The position numbers were made by a program, and so were the translations under genes. The notes under the pieces were generated by a model. That model saw only the letters and a program-made list of their open reading frames with translations, was not told where the DNA came from and did no database searches. Below, in pieces: positions 29,019 to 37,826 of a stretch of 64,000 bases of DNA. The stretch spans positions 62,001 through 126,000 of the forward strand of contig JAHZMA010000086.1 of the NCBI GenBank assembly GCA_022599575.1, in the 5' to 3' direction. Every line of letters starts with the position of its first letter. Position 1 is the first letter of the stretch. Source of the DNA: Alphaproteobacteria bacterium (GTDB lineage: Bacteria; Pseudomonadota; Alphaproteobacteria; JABAAW01; JAHZMA01).

Positions 29019-30577
29019 TGGCAATTTTACGTCAGCTGTGGTCGGGTCCGATTTTTTTTATCGCTCCGATTTGGCTGGTAGCATCTTTTTTGTTACTGCC
29101 CGTGCTTACTTTGGTAATTTACGCTATGCAAGGTGGGGCAAGCGATTTACTACCATTATTCAGCCATTATCTGATTAATACATTAATATTACTGCTAGGG
29201 GTTGGGGTTGTTTCAGTATTATTGGGGGCAGGCTTGGCATTGTTGGTTAGTTTTTATCGCTTTCCTTATGTTAATTTTTTTAGTTGGGCGTTGTTTTTGC
29301 CCTTTTCAATTCCCACCTACATCATCGCTTATCGCATGCAACAATTTGATGATTCGACGCAATTTTTTTTACCAGAATTTCGTTCCATCACGGGGCTGAT
29401 TCTGCTATTCAGCTTTGTGCTTTATCCTTATATTTACCTGATTGTCCGCACATCATTACAACGGCAATCAGCAATTATTATTGATGCCGCACGGGTGATG
29501 GGGTTTTCATATTGGCGTAGTTTGGTGAAAGTGGCTCTGCCATTATGTTGGCCTGCTTTATTAGCAGGGCTTTCATTGGTTTTGTTAGAGGTTTTGAATG
29601 AATATGGTGCGGTTGCGCTTTCATCAGTGCCAACATTATCAGTTGGATTGATTGATTTATGGTGGTCGCTAGGCGAGGTAAATGCCGCCGCACAGCTTGC
29701 CATGCTCACCCTTTGCTTTGTAATCATATGCGTTTTGTTAGAAAAATTCGGACGTGGGCATCGGCAATTTTATCATCATTATCATATCAAGCAATTAAAC
29801 ACCCCTACCCTCATCGGCTTTCGTGGCTATTGTGCGGTGGTGCTTTGCATGATTCCCATCATGCTTGGCTTCATTATACCAGTTTTCCTGCTATTATCTG
29901 ATGTATTGAACATCAATAAAACAGTGTGGCTTAGCTATGTAACGCCCGCATTTAATAGCATTTTACTTGCCTTTATCGCGGCATTGCTGTGTGTGATATT
30001 GGGAATTTTAGCGGCGCATATTTTACGCAATCGCTATAAAAGCCGTTATTTGGTGCGCGTGATGCAGTTTGGTTACGCCATGCCCGGTATCTTACTGGCA
30101 ATCGGTTTAATATTAGGCATGTCACAAATTGCTAGCCTGTTCAATGATTTGTTTGATAGTATTGCATTTGTTTTTTCAGGTAGTATTTTGCTGATGCTGA
30201 TTGCCTATATCTGCCGTTTCAATCACATTGCCGTTGCCACCATCGAGAGCAATATGCAGAAATTATCGCCTCGTCTTGATGATGCTGCCGCCACATTAGG
30301 GCGTAAAAAAATAAATATCTTAAAAAACATTCATTTGCCCTTGCTTGATAAAGGAATGCAAGCTATTTTCTTATTAGTAATGGTGGACGTATTAAAAGAA
30401 TTGCCAGCCAGTCTTATTCTACGCCCATTTAATTTTGATACATTGGCAATCAATGTGTTTGAATATGCCAGCGATGAAAGGATAGAACAGGCGGCACCCG
30501 GTGCGTTAATGATTATATGTGCAGGGCTGTTTCCCGTTATATATTTGTCGCGAATGATAGGTAGGATAGAATCATGA
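29015..30577 (+). CDS. FbpB/ThiP-like ABC transporter permease, orphan
   Basis: 520-residue fused permease of the iron(III)/thiamine type with two homologous halves of about six TM helices each. Permease EAA loops are seen as DAARVMGFSYWRSLVKVALPL (residues split around 160-185) and DAAATLGRKKINILKNIHLPL in the second half (about 430-450). FbpB-like features include DVLKELPASLILRPFNF near the C-terminus, which fits the iron permease subfamily. The ATPase and binding protein usually encoded beside it are missing, so they must be elsewhere or it is an orphan. Overlaps both prfB and the M23 peptidase gene by 4 nt (ATGA), implying a coupled transcript. Confidence 0.85.
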   Translation: MMAILRQLWSGPIFFIAPIWLVASFLLLPVLTLVIYAMQGGASDLLPLFSHYLINTLILLLGVGVVSVLLGAGLALLVSFYRFPYVNFFSWALFLPFSIPTYIIAYRMQQFDDSTQFFLPEFRSITGLILLFSFVLYPYIYLIVRTSLQRQSAIIIDAARVMGFSYWRSLVKVALPLCWPALLAGLSLVLLEVLNEYGAVALSSVPTLSVGLIDLWWSLGEVNAAAQLAMLTLCFVIICVLLEKFGRGHRQFYHHYHIKQLNTPTLIGFRGYCAVVLCMIPIMLGFIIPVFLLLSDVLNINKTVWLSYVTPAFNSILLAFIAALLCVILGILAAHILRNRYKSRYLVRVMQFGYAMPGILLAIGLILGMSQIASLFNDLFDSIAFVFSGSILLMLIAYICRFNHIAVATIESNMQKLSPRLDDAAATLGRKKINILKNIHLPLLDKGMQAIFLLVMVDVLKELPASLILRPFNFDTLAINVFEYASDERIEQAAPGALMIICAGLFPVIYLSRMIGRIES

Positions 30578-31935
30578 TACAAAGTTGGTTGCAGAAATTA
30601 TTATTTCTTATGTTTGTTGTGCTGTTATGCTTTGCAGTGGCAGGGTTCCGCAATACTGAAACTATCAATGTGAAGCATTCTGTCTATTTTGGGCAGGGTT
30701 TAAGCATTTTAGAACAAACCCGTGATCGTTTTGTGTATAAGGAATTGCTGACTGTTCAAACAATGACAATTCTGGAAGATGAGTTTATGGCGCAAAAATT
30801 GAGCGATGCCAATATTGATTATGAAACGCAGAATATCATTATCAGTAAGCTTAACCCCGTCTTTCCTCTTAATAAAATTCGTGTGGGGCAGGAAATTATA
30901 GTTTTATGGACTAATACCGAGTCACCCCAACTGGTCGCCATCAATATCCCGATTGATAGTAAAGAATATTTTTTACTAGAAGCTGAAAATGATTTTGAGC
31001 CGCAAAAACGCACCAAAAGTTTGGTAACGAAAATCAGGCATGTTGATGGTATTATCAACACCAATTTTCATGAAGCCGCAGATGAATTTAACATTCCCCG
31101 TAATATCCGTTATGAATATTTAGAGCTGATGAGTTTTGATATTAGCTTTCAACAAGATATCCGTGTTGGCACTGAATTTGCCATGTTATTTGAAGAATTA
31201 TACGATAATAAAGGTAATTTGGTTGATTATGGCGATATTTGGATGGCAACATTAAAGCTGTATGATGACCGCGAATTCACCTATTATCGCTATCAGAATC
31301 AAGATGGTGAGGTGGATTATTATGCGCGTGATGGCAAAACCGCCCGCAAATCATTGCTTAAAACACCCGTTAGTAACCGCCGTGTCAGTTCAGGCTTTGG
31401 GTTACGGCGACACCCAATTTTAGGCTATACCAGACAGCATAAGGGCATTGATTTTGCCGCCCCTGAAGGTACATTTATTAAAGCCGCTGGTGATGGTAAA
31501 ATTATCGCACGCAATTATAATCGTAATGGCTATGGGCGCTATATTATTATTCAACATGCTGGCAGTTATAGCACCATGTATGCCCATATGTATGGCTTTG
31601 GTAGAAACCGCACCGATGGTGATAGGCGAATTCGTGTTGGCAGAACTGTTAAACAAGGCGATGTTATTGGTAGGGTTGGCTCAACAGGGCTTTCCACAGG
31701 GCCACATTTACATTATGAAATCAGGCGTAATAATCGGCAAATCAACCCGCTTACGCAAAATTTCAAACCATCAGCACATCTCAAAGATGTTGAATATACG
31801 CGTTTTTTGGAATCAAGTCTCTATTTAGACCATATCAGTAAATTTGAAGATGAAAGCGATGCCTATGGTTTTAATTTTTCTGATTGGCTACGTTACCGCA
31901 AATATATTGCGGCAATTCGTGCGAATCATCTGTAA
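30574..31935 (+). CDS. M23 family metallopeptidase (LytM domain)
   Basis: Predicted periplasmic murein endopeptidase or a LytM regulator. An N-terminal hydrophobic segment (residues 8-24) anchors or exports the protein; a LysM/OapA-like region follows. The LytM domain (about 270-390) has [14 protein letters not shown], the zinc ligands in [11 protein letters not shown] (H...D), MYAHMYGFG, and GPHLHYEIR (HxH), so the zinc set is complete. Complete ligands favour active hydrolase over a degenerate EnvC/NlpD-like activator. 453 residues, similar to MepM-type proteins. Four-nt overlap with the upstream permease. Confidence 0.9.
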   Translation: MIQSWLQKLLFLMFVVLLCFAVAGFRNTETINVKHSVYFGQGLSILEQTRDRFVYKELLTVQTMTILEDEFMAQKLSDANIDYETQNIIISKLNPVFPLNKIRVGQEIIVLWTNTESPQLVAINIPIDSKEYFLLEAENDFEPQKRTKSLVTKIRHVDGIINTNFHEAADEFNIPRNIRYEYLELMSFDISFQQDIRVGTEFAMLFEELYDNKGNLVDYGDIWMATLKLYDDREFTYYRYQNQDGEVDYYARDGKTARKSLLKTPVSNRRVSSGFGLRRHPILGYTRQHKGIDFAAPEGTFIKAAGDGKIIARNYNRNGYGRYIIIQHAGSYSTMYAHMYGFGRNRTDGDRRIRVGRTVKQGDVIGRVGSTGLSTGPHLHYEIRRNNRQINPLTQNFKPSAHLKDVEYTRFLESSLYLDHISKFEDESDAYGFNFSDWLRYRKYIAAIRANHL

Positions 31936-31952
31936 ATGCTATATTATTAATC

Positions 31953-32825
31953 ATGACAGACGAATTCCATATCACGCGCGAGCATAATGCAGAGCTTGAT
32001 GCGCTATTGGGCAATCCTTTTAAGGTGCTAGATAAAGGCTTTATCAGGCTGATTGATTATATGGGTTCGGATAGCGCGATTGTGCAGGCGGCAAGGGTTT
32101 CGTATGGTAAAGGCACCAAGCGATTGAATGAAGATAGAGGGCTTATCCGCTATCTGATGCGCCACCGCCATACCACTCCTTTTGAAATGTGTGAAATAAA
32201 ATTCCATGTTAAATTGCCGATTTTTGTGGCACGGCAATGGGTGCGGCATCGTACCGCCAATATCAACGAATATTCAGCACGCTATTCGGTGCTGGATAAT
32301 GAATTTTATGTGCCAGAGCCTGCTCAACTTGGCGTTCAACATCAGCATAAAAAGCAAGCGCGTGGCGCGCAATTAGAGACGCAAAAACATGATGAAATTA
32401 TCAGCGTGATTGAAAAAAACAACGAAGATAGTTACAAAAATTATGAATGGATGATTGATGAGATGGGGCTGGCACGCGAAGTAGCACGGACAAGCCTGCC
32501 CGTTAATATTTATACGCAATGGTATTGGAAGATTAATTTGCATAATTTACTGCATTTTATCTCACTACGCAAAGACCCTCATGCCCAATATGAAATCCGC
32601 GTTTATGCTGATATTTTGGCTGATATTGTGCAAAAATGGGTGCCGCTCACCTATGAAGCATTTAGCGATTATGTGTTAGGCGGCGCAAAATTATCAGCAA
32701 ATGGCTTGGCATTGGTGAAAGCCCGCTTGCGCGGTGATACAGCACAAGAAGCGATGATAAAAGAAAAAATATCAGCGGGCGAATTACGCGAATTAGAACA
32801 ATTATTAGATTTGGAGAATGAATAG
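31953..32825 (+). CDS. thyX: FAD-dependent thymidylate synthase
   Basis: ThyX makes dTMP from dUMP using methylene-THF as carbon donor and FAD/NADPH as reductant. The defining motif is present as [19 protein letters not shown], and [21 protein letters not shown] precedes it. 290 residues from ATG at 31953 ([12 protein letters not shown]); an upstream in-frame extension to 31884 lies inside the M23 gene and lacks family similarity. Use of ThyX avoids the dihydrofolate produced by ThyA. It ends exactly where efp begins. Confidence 0.95.
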   Translation: MTDEFHITREHNAELDALLGNPFKVLDKGFIRLIDYMGSDSAIVQAARVSYGKGTKRLNEDRGLIRYLMRHRHTTPFEMCEIKFHVKLPIFVARQWVRHRTANINEYSARYSVLDNEFYVPEPAQLGVQHQHKKQARGAQLETQKHDEIISVIEKNNEDSYKNYEWMIDEMGLAREVARTSLPVNIYTQWYWKINLHNLLHFISLRKDPHAQYEIRVYADILADIVQKWVPLTYEAFSDYVLGGAKLSANGLALVKARLRGDTAQEAMIKEKISAGELRELEQLLDLENE

Positions 32826-33395
32826 ATGAAAGTTGACGGCAATAGCTTGCGCCCAGGTAATGTGGTAGAGCATAAATCTGGCTTGTGGAAAGTTGTGAAA
32901 ACGCAACATGTTAAGCCCGGTAAAGGCGGTGCTTTTTTGCAGGTGGAATTAAAAAATATCCGTGATAATAGTAAGCTGAATGATCGTTTTCGTTCCTCAG
33001 AAACAGTGGAAAAAGTCAGGCTAGAACAGAAAAAATGTCAGTTTTTATATGCTGATGGTTCGGATTATCATTTTATGGACAATAATGACTATACCCAAAT
33101 CGCCATTGCCCATGATGTGATTGGTGATGATGCCAGCCTTTATCTGAAAGAAGGGATAGAGGTAGAAGTTGAAATGTATGAACAAGAAATTATCGGTGTT
33201 ACGCTACCAGAGCATATCACGCTGCAAGTGGTAGAAGCCGAAAGTGTGGTAAAAGGACAAACGCAATCTGGGTCGTTCAAGCCTGCCATTTGTGATAATG
33301 GTTTGCGTGTGATGGTGCCACAATATATTGAATCAGACACATATATTGTTGTGAATAGCACTGATAATAGTTTTGTAGAACGGGCGAAGAATTAA
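32826..33395 (+). CDS. efp: translation elongation factor P
   Basis: EF-P relieves ribosome stalling at polyproline. The three beta-barrel domains are intact: N-terminal loop with the modifiable lysine in KPGKGGAFLQVELKN (about residue 34), the middle OB fold (EKVRLEQKKCQFLYADG) and C-terminal SGSFKPAICDNGLRVMVP with TYIVVNSTDNSFVERA. 189 residues. GGAG in the end of thyX serves as Shine-Dalgarno. SucB here is polyproline-rich (PPPP), a plausible EF-P client. No EpmA/EarP modification enzyme is in the window. Confidence 0.97.
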   Translation: MKVDGNSLRPGNVVEHKSGLWKVVKTQHVKPGKGGAFLQVELKNIRDNSKLNDRFRSSETVEKVRLEQKKCQFLYADGSDYHFMDNNDYTQIAIAHDVIGDDASLYLKEGIEVEVEMYEQEIIGVTLPEHITLQVVEAESVVKGQTQSGSFKPAICDNGLRVMVPQYIESDTYIVVNSTDNSFVERAKN

Positions 33396-33400
33396 ATCTT

Positions 33401-34201
33401 ATGAAAACAGGACTATATTACATTATGCGCGAGGCAGTTGAAAAAGCTGGGCGTAGTTTGGTGCGCGATTTTAACGAAGTAGAAAATTTACAGGTTTCCA
33501 TAAAAGGGCCCGGCGATTTTGTTTCAAAAGCCGATACAAAAGCAGAAGATATTATTATTTCTGTATTAGAAAAAGCGAGACCAGATATTGGTTTTTTAGC
33601 CGAAGAAAGCGCATTTGATGGTGATACAATGCGTCCGCTATGGATTATCGACCCGTTAGATGGTACAACCAATTTTTTGCATGGCATTCCCCATTTCGCA
33701 ATTTCTATCGCCTTATCCGAAGGTAATAGATTGGTGGCGGGCATGATTTATGACCCGATTAAAGATGAATGTTTTTTTGCTGAAGATAAAAAAGGTGCTT
33801 ATTTAAATGATAGGCTGATTCATCCCTCGAAACGTAATAAGCCAGCAGAGGCAGTTTTTGCAACTGGTATTCCATTCATTGGTAAGCCAATGCTGCGCTA
33901 TAAAAGTTTCATCGACCAAATTAGCGGTTTTATTCCCCATACTGCTGGGGTGCGCCGTTTCGGGGCGGCGGCGTTAGATTTGGCCTATGTGGCATGTGGC
34001 CGTTATGATGGTTTTTGGGAAGAAGGTTTGTATATTTGGGATATTGCCGCTGGTATTTTGATAATGCGTGAAGCAGGCGGTATGGTAAGTGATTTATCAG
34101 GTAAAAGAATCAATCATTGGCAGGCGAGTCAGCAAAAAGAAATATTGGCAAGCAATGTTGATTTGCATAATTTTATGGTTGATGCCCTATCAAAGAAATA
34201 A
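33401..34201 (+). CDS. suhB: inositol monophosphatase family protein (SuhB-like)
   Basis: Mg-dependent phosphatase of the inositol monophosphatase family, which in bacteria also acts in rRNA antitermination. Motifs: FLAEESAF (metal-binding Glu), WIIDPLDGTTNFLHGIPHFA and LYIWDIAAGILIMREAGG. 266 residues. It starts 5 nt after the efp stop; efp-suhB pairing is frequent in Alphaproteobacteria. Its actual substrate is not evident. Convergent with cheW, with 24 nt between stops and no terminator-like hairpin. Confidence 0.93.
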   Translation: MKTGLYYIMREAVEKAGRSLVRDFNEVENLQVSIKGPGDFVSKADTKAEDIIISVLEKARPDIGFLAEESAFDGDTMRPLWIIDPLDGTTNFLHGIPHFAISIALSEGNRLVAGMIYDPIKDECFFAEDKKGAYLNDRLIHPSKRNKPAEAVFATGIPFIGKPMLRYKSFIDQISGFIPHTAGVRRFGAAALDLAYVACGRYDGFWEEGLYIWDIAAGILIMREAGGMVSDLSGKRINHWQASQQKEILASNVDLHNFMVDALSKK

Positions 34202-34225
34202 GGGCCAAGAAATAAGGAAAAAGAA

Positions 34226-34795
34226 TTAACTTTCCTCCTCATCTTCCTCACGTCTGCCGCCAGCAGTTGCGATATCACCTTCTTTTTCATTGCTGTTTCT
34301 ACTCAAATATTCAAGCCTTTTGAATAGCATCGGCACAGATAAAATTGATAATAACTCATCATCTAATTGCACGATTCCACTAGAAACATCACGCAATGCA
34401 TCATCAAGATTTTTGGGCACTTTACCAATTTGACTATTGTGAATGTTCAGAACATCGCCAATATCATCTATCAGCAATGTGTATAAATCGCCTTCATATT
34501 CTACCGTTACACTCATTTGTCCTTCGTAATATTCGTGCTTATCACGCTTACCCATACAGACTTGCAAATCAATTACGATAACAATGCGACCGCGTAAATT
34601 CAACACGCCACACACAAATTCAGGCGCACGTGGCACAGAAGTGATATTTTTAGGCTCAACAATATCTTGAACTTGTAAAATAGGAATGCCAAAAACCTGA
34701 TTATCAACAACCAAAGTAACAAGCTGTTCAATTTCGCCATCTAAATCGGCAAACAGATTACTCTCATTTGATTGAGCTTGTAGGGTATTAACCAT
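34226..34795 (-). CDS. cheW: chemotaxis scaffold protein CheW
   Basis: CheW couples chemoreceptors to the kinase CheA. The core fold is recognisable: QLVTLVVDNQVFGIPILQVQ, EIxxP-like segment (VEPKNITSVPRAPEFVCGV), LNLRGRIVIVIDLQ, LLIDDIGDVLNI. 189 residues, longer than the minimal 150-160, with an acidic C-terminal tail (REEDEEES). Stand-alone: no CheA, CheY or CheR nearby, although a chemoreceptor gene sits at 53 kb. It has its own promoter candidate. Confidence 0.93.
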   Translation of the reverse strand: MVNTLQAQSNESNLFADLDGEIEQLVTLVVDNQVFGIPILQVQDIVEPKNITSVPRAPEFVCGVLNLRGRIVIVIDLQVCMGKRDKHEYYEGQMSVTVEYEGDLYTLLIDDIGDVLNIHNSQIGKVPKNLDDALRDVSSGIVQLDDELLSILSVPMLFKRLEYLSRNSNEKEGDIATAGGRREEDEEES

Positions 34796-34825
34796 TTATA
34801 TAACCTCATAGTTTTAACGAAGCAC

Positions 34826-34854
34826 ATTATAACATTTTAAACATAAATATGCAA
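34826..34854 (-). promoter_or_regulatory. promoter of cheW
   Basis: Minus-strand TTGCAT (34849-34854), 17-nt spacer, TATAAT (34826-34831), a perfect -10. The ATG of cheW is 31 nt downstream of the -10, with GAGGTT as Shine-Dalgarno. The pattern is that of a housekeeping sigma factor, not flagellar sigma-28. Confidence 0.55.
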
Positions 34855-34875
34855 TATTTTTACGTCCATAAAGAT

Positions 34876-35553
34876 TTACTGTAAAATATTTAATAGTGAT
34901 GGCAATTCATGCAAATGATTAATGCAAAGACAATCGGTTTCTTGCATGATTGTTTCTTGCCCGCTATCCCCTAATAAAATACCTGTAATATTAAGGTTTT
35001 TTGCCAATAACATATCCACTTTAGAATCCCCTATCATCACAATATTTTTACGCCTTGCTGCATCATTTAGCATATCGGCATAGCCACCCTTCTGCAACAC
35101 ATAAAGTGCATGGCGCATATCAGGCTTATCAGCATCGGCAGGCCCTGATCCACAAATGCAAAAAAACAAATCTTGTAGCCCCGTCTGGGTGACTTCATAC
35201 AGTAAATCTTCATGCAACCGATTGCTGATGACCCCCATCTGATAGTTTTGCTGCTTGCATTGATGTAAAATTTTAGTGGCATCGGGCAGAAAAGGAAATA
35301 ACCCATTGGGGTGAGATTCACGGTATGTTTGAAAGCTTTTATGATAAACTTCTTTGGCTTCTAACCAGTTTTCACCGAATAAATGCGGAAAGCCACTGCG
35401 AAAACTGGTGCCCCAATATTGCTGGCGAATCTCTGATGCGGGCAAGGTAAAGCCAGAATCAAGAACTGTTTGCATAGAATCATGCAACGCATCAGCACTT
35501 TGCACGATTGTATTATCCCAATCAAATAAAATAATTTTGTGGTTTGCACTCAT
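34876..35553 (-). CDS. HAD family hydrolase (phosphoglycolate phosphatase-like)
   Basis: HAD-superfamily phosphatase: motif I ILFDWDNTIVQSADAL (nucleophile Asp, with the DxDxT pattern), motif II VISNR, the Lys region DKPDMRHAL and motif III IVMIGDSKVDMLLAKNL. 225 residues from ATG at 35553, one base after the stop of the aminotransferase gene (TGA-G-ATG). A longer upstream frame exists inside the aminotransferase gene but is not part of the family. Trp in place of the usual residue in FDWDNT and the cap domain suggest Gph/PpaX-like activity; the substrate is uncertain. Confidence 0.85.
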   Translation of the reverse strand: MSANHKIILFDWDNTIVQSADALHDSMQTVLDSGFTLPASEIRQQYWGTSFRSGFPHLFGENWLEAKEVYHKSFQTYRESHPNGLFPFLPDATKILHQCKQQNYQMGVISNRLHEDLLYEVTQTGLQDLFFCICGSGPADADKPDMRHALYVLQKGGYADMLNDAARRKNIVMIGDSKVDMLLAKNLNITGILLGDSGQETIMQETDCLCINHLHELPSLLNILQ

Positions 35554-35554
35554 C

Positions 35555-36424
35555 TCATACGGCAATTTCTTGGGCAAAGCCCATAATATAACTATGATAG
35601 CTGGCTTGCAGTTTTTTTGTGTAATCCCCTGGCACACCATTGCTGATAATTTTTTGGTTGATTTGCACAATCGGCATAATAAAAATACCCGCACTTGTGA
35701 TAAAAGCCTCGTCAATTTCATCTAACTGATTGATAGGAAAACCATCATTAATAATTTCTAATCCCGATTGTGGTATTAAAGATAACACCCCTAGTCGTGT
35801 AATCCCCGCAAGAATACTGCCATCAGTTGGATATTGATAAATTTGCTTACCCTTAATCGCATAAAAATTATTTGATGATCCCTCGCGTAATTTACCATTA
35901 TCATCAACAAACACCACATCATGATAACCTTGTTTAATCGCTTCACTTTTAGCCAAGATATTGGGCAGAAGACCAACCGATTTAATATCAGGGCGCGCCC
36001 ATCTTTCATCAGCTGCCGACATCACTTTAATACCAGTTTTGATTTTAGGGTTGTTATCGTAATCAATAAAACATGTTGCCATATACAGCCCTGCTTTAGG
36101 TTGTGGAATAGGAATCGCATGATTGCGCGCTTGCACCCCACGACTAATCTGAATATAGACATGCCCATTCATGATACGATTGCGCTTTAATAAATCGCGT
36201 ATCAGTAATTTTAATGTTGGTATCGTCATAAAAAATTCAATGCCTAGCGCGTCAAGCGAATATTGCAACCTATCTAAATGCGCTTGTTCATCAACCAATC
36301 TGCCGTGATAGACTGCAACCACGTCGTAAATCGCATCAGCGAATTGATTGCCCCTATCCTCTGCATGTTGCATTGCATATTGGCGGTTAAGAAACTTTCC
36401 ATTTAAGTAAATTTGTTCGGGCAT
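35555..36424 (-). CDS. dat: D-amino-acid aminotransferase-like, class IV PLP enzyme
   Basis: Class IV aminotransferase closest to D-alanine aminotransferase, which links D-alanine and D-glutamate pools for peptidoglycan. The PLP lysine lies in DIKSVGLLPNILAKSEAI (first Lys), with GYHDVVFVD, LREGSSNNFYAI, and GILAGITRLGVLSLI-type sequence (SILAGITRLGV). 289 residues. AAAGG lies 7 nt before the ATG. Order ntrX-trkA-dat matches other Alphaproteobacteria, where hfq and hflX usually follow; here a HAD gene follows instead. Confidence 0.85.
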   Translation of the reverse strand: MPEQIYLNGKFLNRQYAMQHAEDRGNQFADAIYDVVAVYHGRLVDEQAHLDRLQYSLDALGIEFFMTIPTLKLLIRDLLKRNRIMNGHVYIQISRGVQARNHAIPIPQPKAGLYMATCFIDYDNNPKIKTGIKVMSAADERWARPDIKSVGLLPNILAKSEAIKQGYHDVVFVDDNGKLREGSSNNFYAIKGKQIYQYPTDGSILAGITRLGVLSLIPQSGLEIINDGFPINQLDEIDEAFITSAGIFIMPIVQINQKIISNGVPGDYTKKLQASYHSYIMGFAQEIAV

Positions 36425-36443
36425 CAGCTAACCTTTGCTATCA

Positions 36444-37823
36444 TTAAAAATATTCTAATGTGACCGAGAATAATTTTTCTACGGCGCGCACAGCTTCTTG
36501 ACGCGCAAATACAATCACGCGCTCATCTTCATAAATAGTAACATCAGGATGCGGCATGATCACTTTATTATCGCGGATAATACCACCGAAAATCACGCCT
36601 TTGGGTAAGTTTAGCGACCTGATTGTTTTGCCTACCACCGATGAGGTTGAAAGTGCTGATATTTCAAATAATTCTGCACGCCCGTCAAACAAGGCATAGG
36701 CGGAATGAATGCGGCCGCGTCTGATATGCTGAATAATTGAAGAAACCGTAATAAGGCGTGGACTAATCACCACATCAACCCCTAAATTGGCGACAAGACT
36801 GGAATAGCCAGCTTTATCCACAATCGCAATGCCACGCTTAATGCCCATTTTTTTAAGCATTAAAGTCGCAAGCGTGTTTAACTCATCATCTTTGGTGATA
36901 GCTACAGAAGTATCGAATGTCTCTACATCTACTTCTTCTAGCAGGGCATTATCCATCACATCGCCCGCAAGCACCGAAACTTTTGGCATTGTTTCAGCCA
37001 CACGATAGGCGCGGTCACGGTCTTTTTCAATCACAGTAATTGAAATATTATCGCTGGTTTTTAATAATTGTTCTACCAATGCCACGCCCAAATGGCTTGC
37101 GCCAATAACCAGCACGCGCTGCGTCTGTCCGCTATCGGTAAAGCCAAAAATTTTAATCACACGCTCGATATGGGTGGTGGACGCGCAGAAATAAACTTGG
37201 TCGCCTGCCAACAAATAATCACGCGATTTTGGCACAATAAATTGTTCGTTACGCACAATACACAGCACCACACATTGTAAATCAGGAAATAAAGTTGTTA
37301 ATTGTCGCAAAGGTGTACGCAATAAAGGGCAATTATCAGGAATTTTGATACCAATCGCGCGCATGGTATCGTTCGCAAGTGGAATCACATCAAATGCGTT
37401 AAACGCATTAACCCTTCTGGTAATGGTGCGGGCAATGGCATCTTCGGTTGAAACCAACGCATCAATCGGAATATTTTCACGATTAAATAATTTTTCCCAA
37501 CGCGGTAATAAATAATCAGAATTGCGAATCCTTGCCAATTTCAATGGCACCCGAAACAAAGCGCTGGCAACCTGACAGCTTATCATATTCACTTCATCGC
37601 TTTCGGTTGATGCAATCAGCATATCAGCATCGGCGGCACCTGCTAATTCCAACATAGAAGGTTCGGCAGAATTGCCGACAAAGGCTTGTACATCTAGCGT
37701 ATCACCTATCCTTGCAACAGTTTCGGGTGAGTTATCAATCATCACCACATCATGCTTTTCTGCCACCAGATATTCTGCAATCGCATTGCCTACTCTGCCT
37801 GCACCACAAACAATAACACGCAT
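36444..37823 (-). CDS. trkA: Trk potassium transport regulatory protein TrkA
   Basis: Peripheral NAD-binding subunit controlling TrkH-type potassium uptake. Two RCK units in tandem: an N-terminal Rossmann fold with VCGAGRVGNAIAEYL, acidic VMIDNS and GNSAEPSML, then a TrkA-C domain; the second unit begins VLVIGASHLGVALVEQL with VIEKDRDRAY and ends with another TrkA-C domain (SLNLPKGVIFGGIIRDNKV). 459 residues, the full bacterial length. Follows the NtrX-like gene by 3 nt. No trkH or trkG is in the window. Confidence 0.95.
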   Translation of the reverse strand: MRVIVCGAGRVGNAIAEYLVAEKHDVVMIDNSPETVARIGDTLDVQAFVGNSAEPSMLELAGAADADMLIASTESDEVNMISCQVASALFRVPLKLARIRNSDYLLPRWEKLFNRENIPIDALVSTEDAIARTITRRVNAFNAFDVIPLANDTMRAIGIKIPDNCPLLRTPLRQLTTLFPDLQCVVLCIVRNEQFIVPKSRDYLLAGDQVYFCASTTHIERVIKIFGFTDSGQTQRVLVIGASHLGVALVEQLLKTSDNISITVIEKDRDRAYRVAETMPKVSVLAGDVMDNALLEEVDVETFDTSVAITKDDELNTLATLMLKKMGIKRGIAIVDKAGYSSLVANLGVDVVISPRLITVSSIIQHIRRGRIHSAYALFDGRAELFEISALSTSSVVGKTIRSLNLPKGVIFGGIIRDNKVIMPHPDVTIYEDERVIVFARQEAVRAVEKLFSVTLEYF

Positions 37824-37826
37824 TTT

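Noticed and set aside
34202-34225. Terminator between suhB and cheW
   Set aside because: Only 24 nt, with no hairpin arms.
35554-35721. N-terminal extension of the HAD hydrolase into the aminotransferase gene
   Set aside because: The extension has no HAD features; the family starts at MSANHKIILFDWDNT, one base after the aminotransferase stop.
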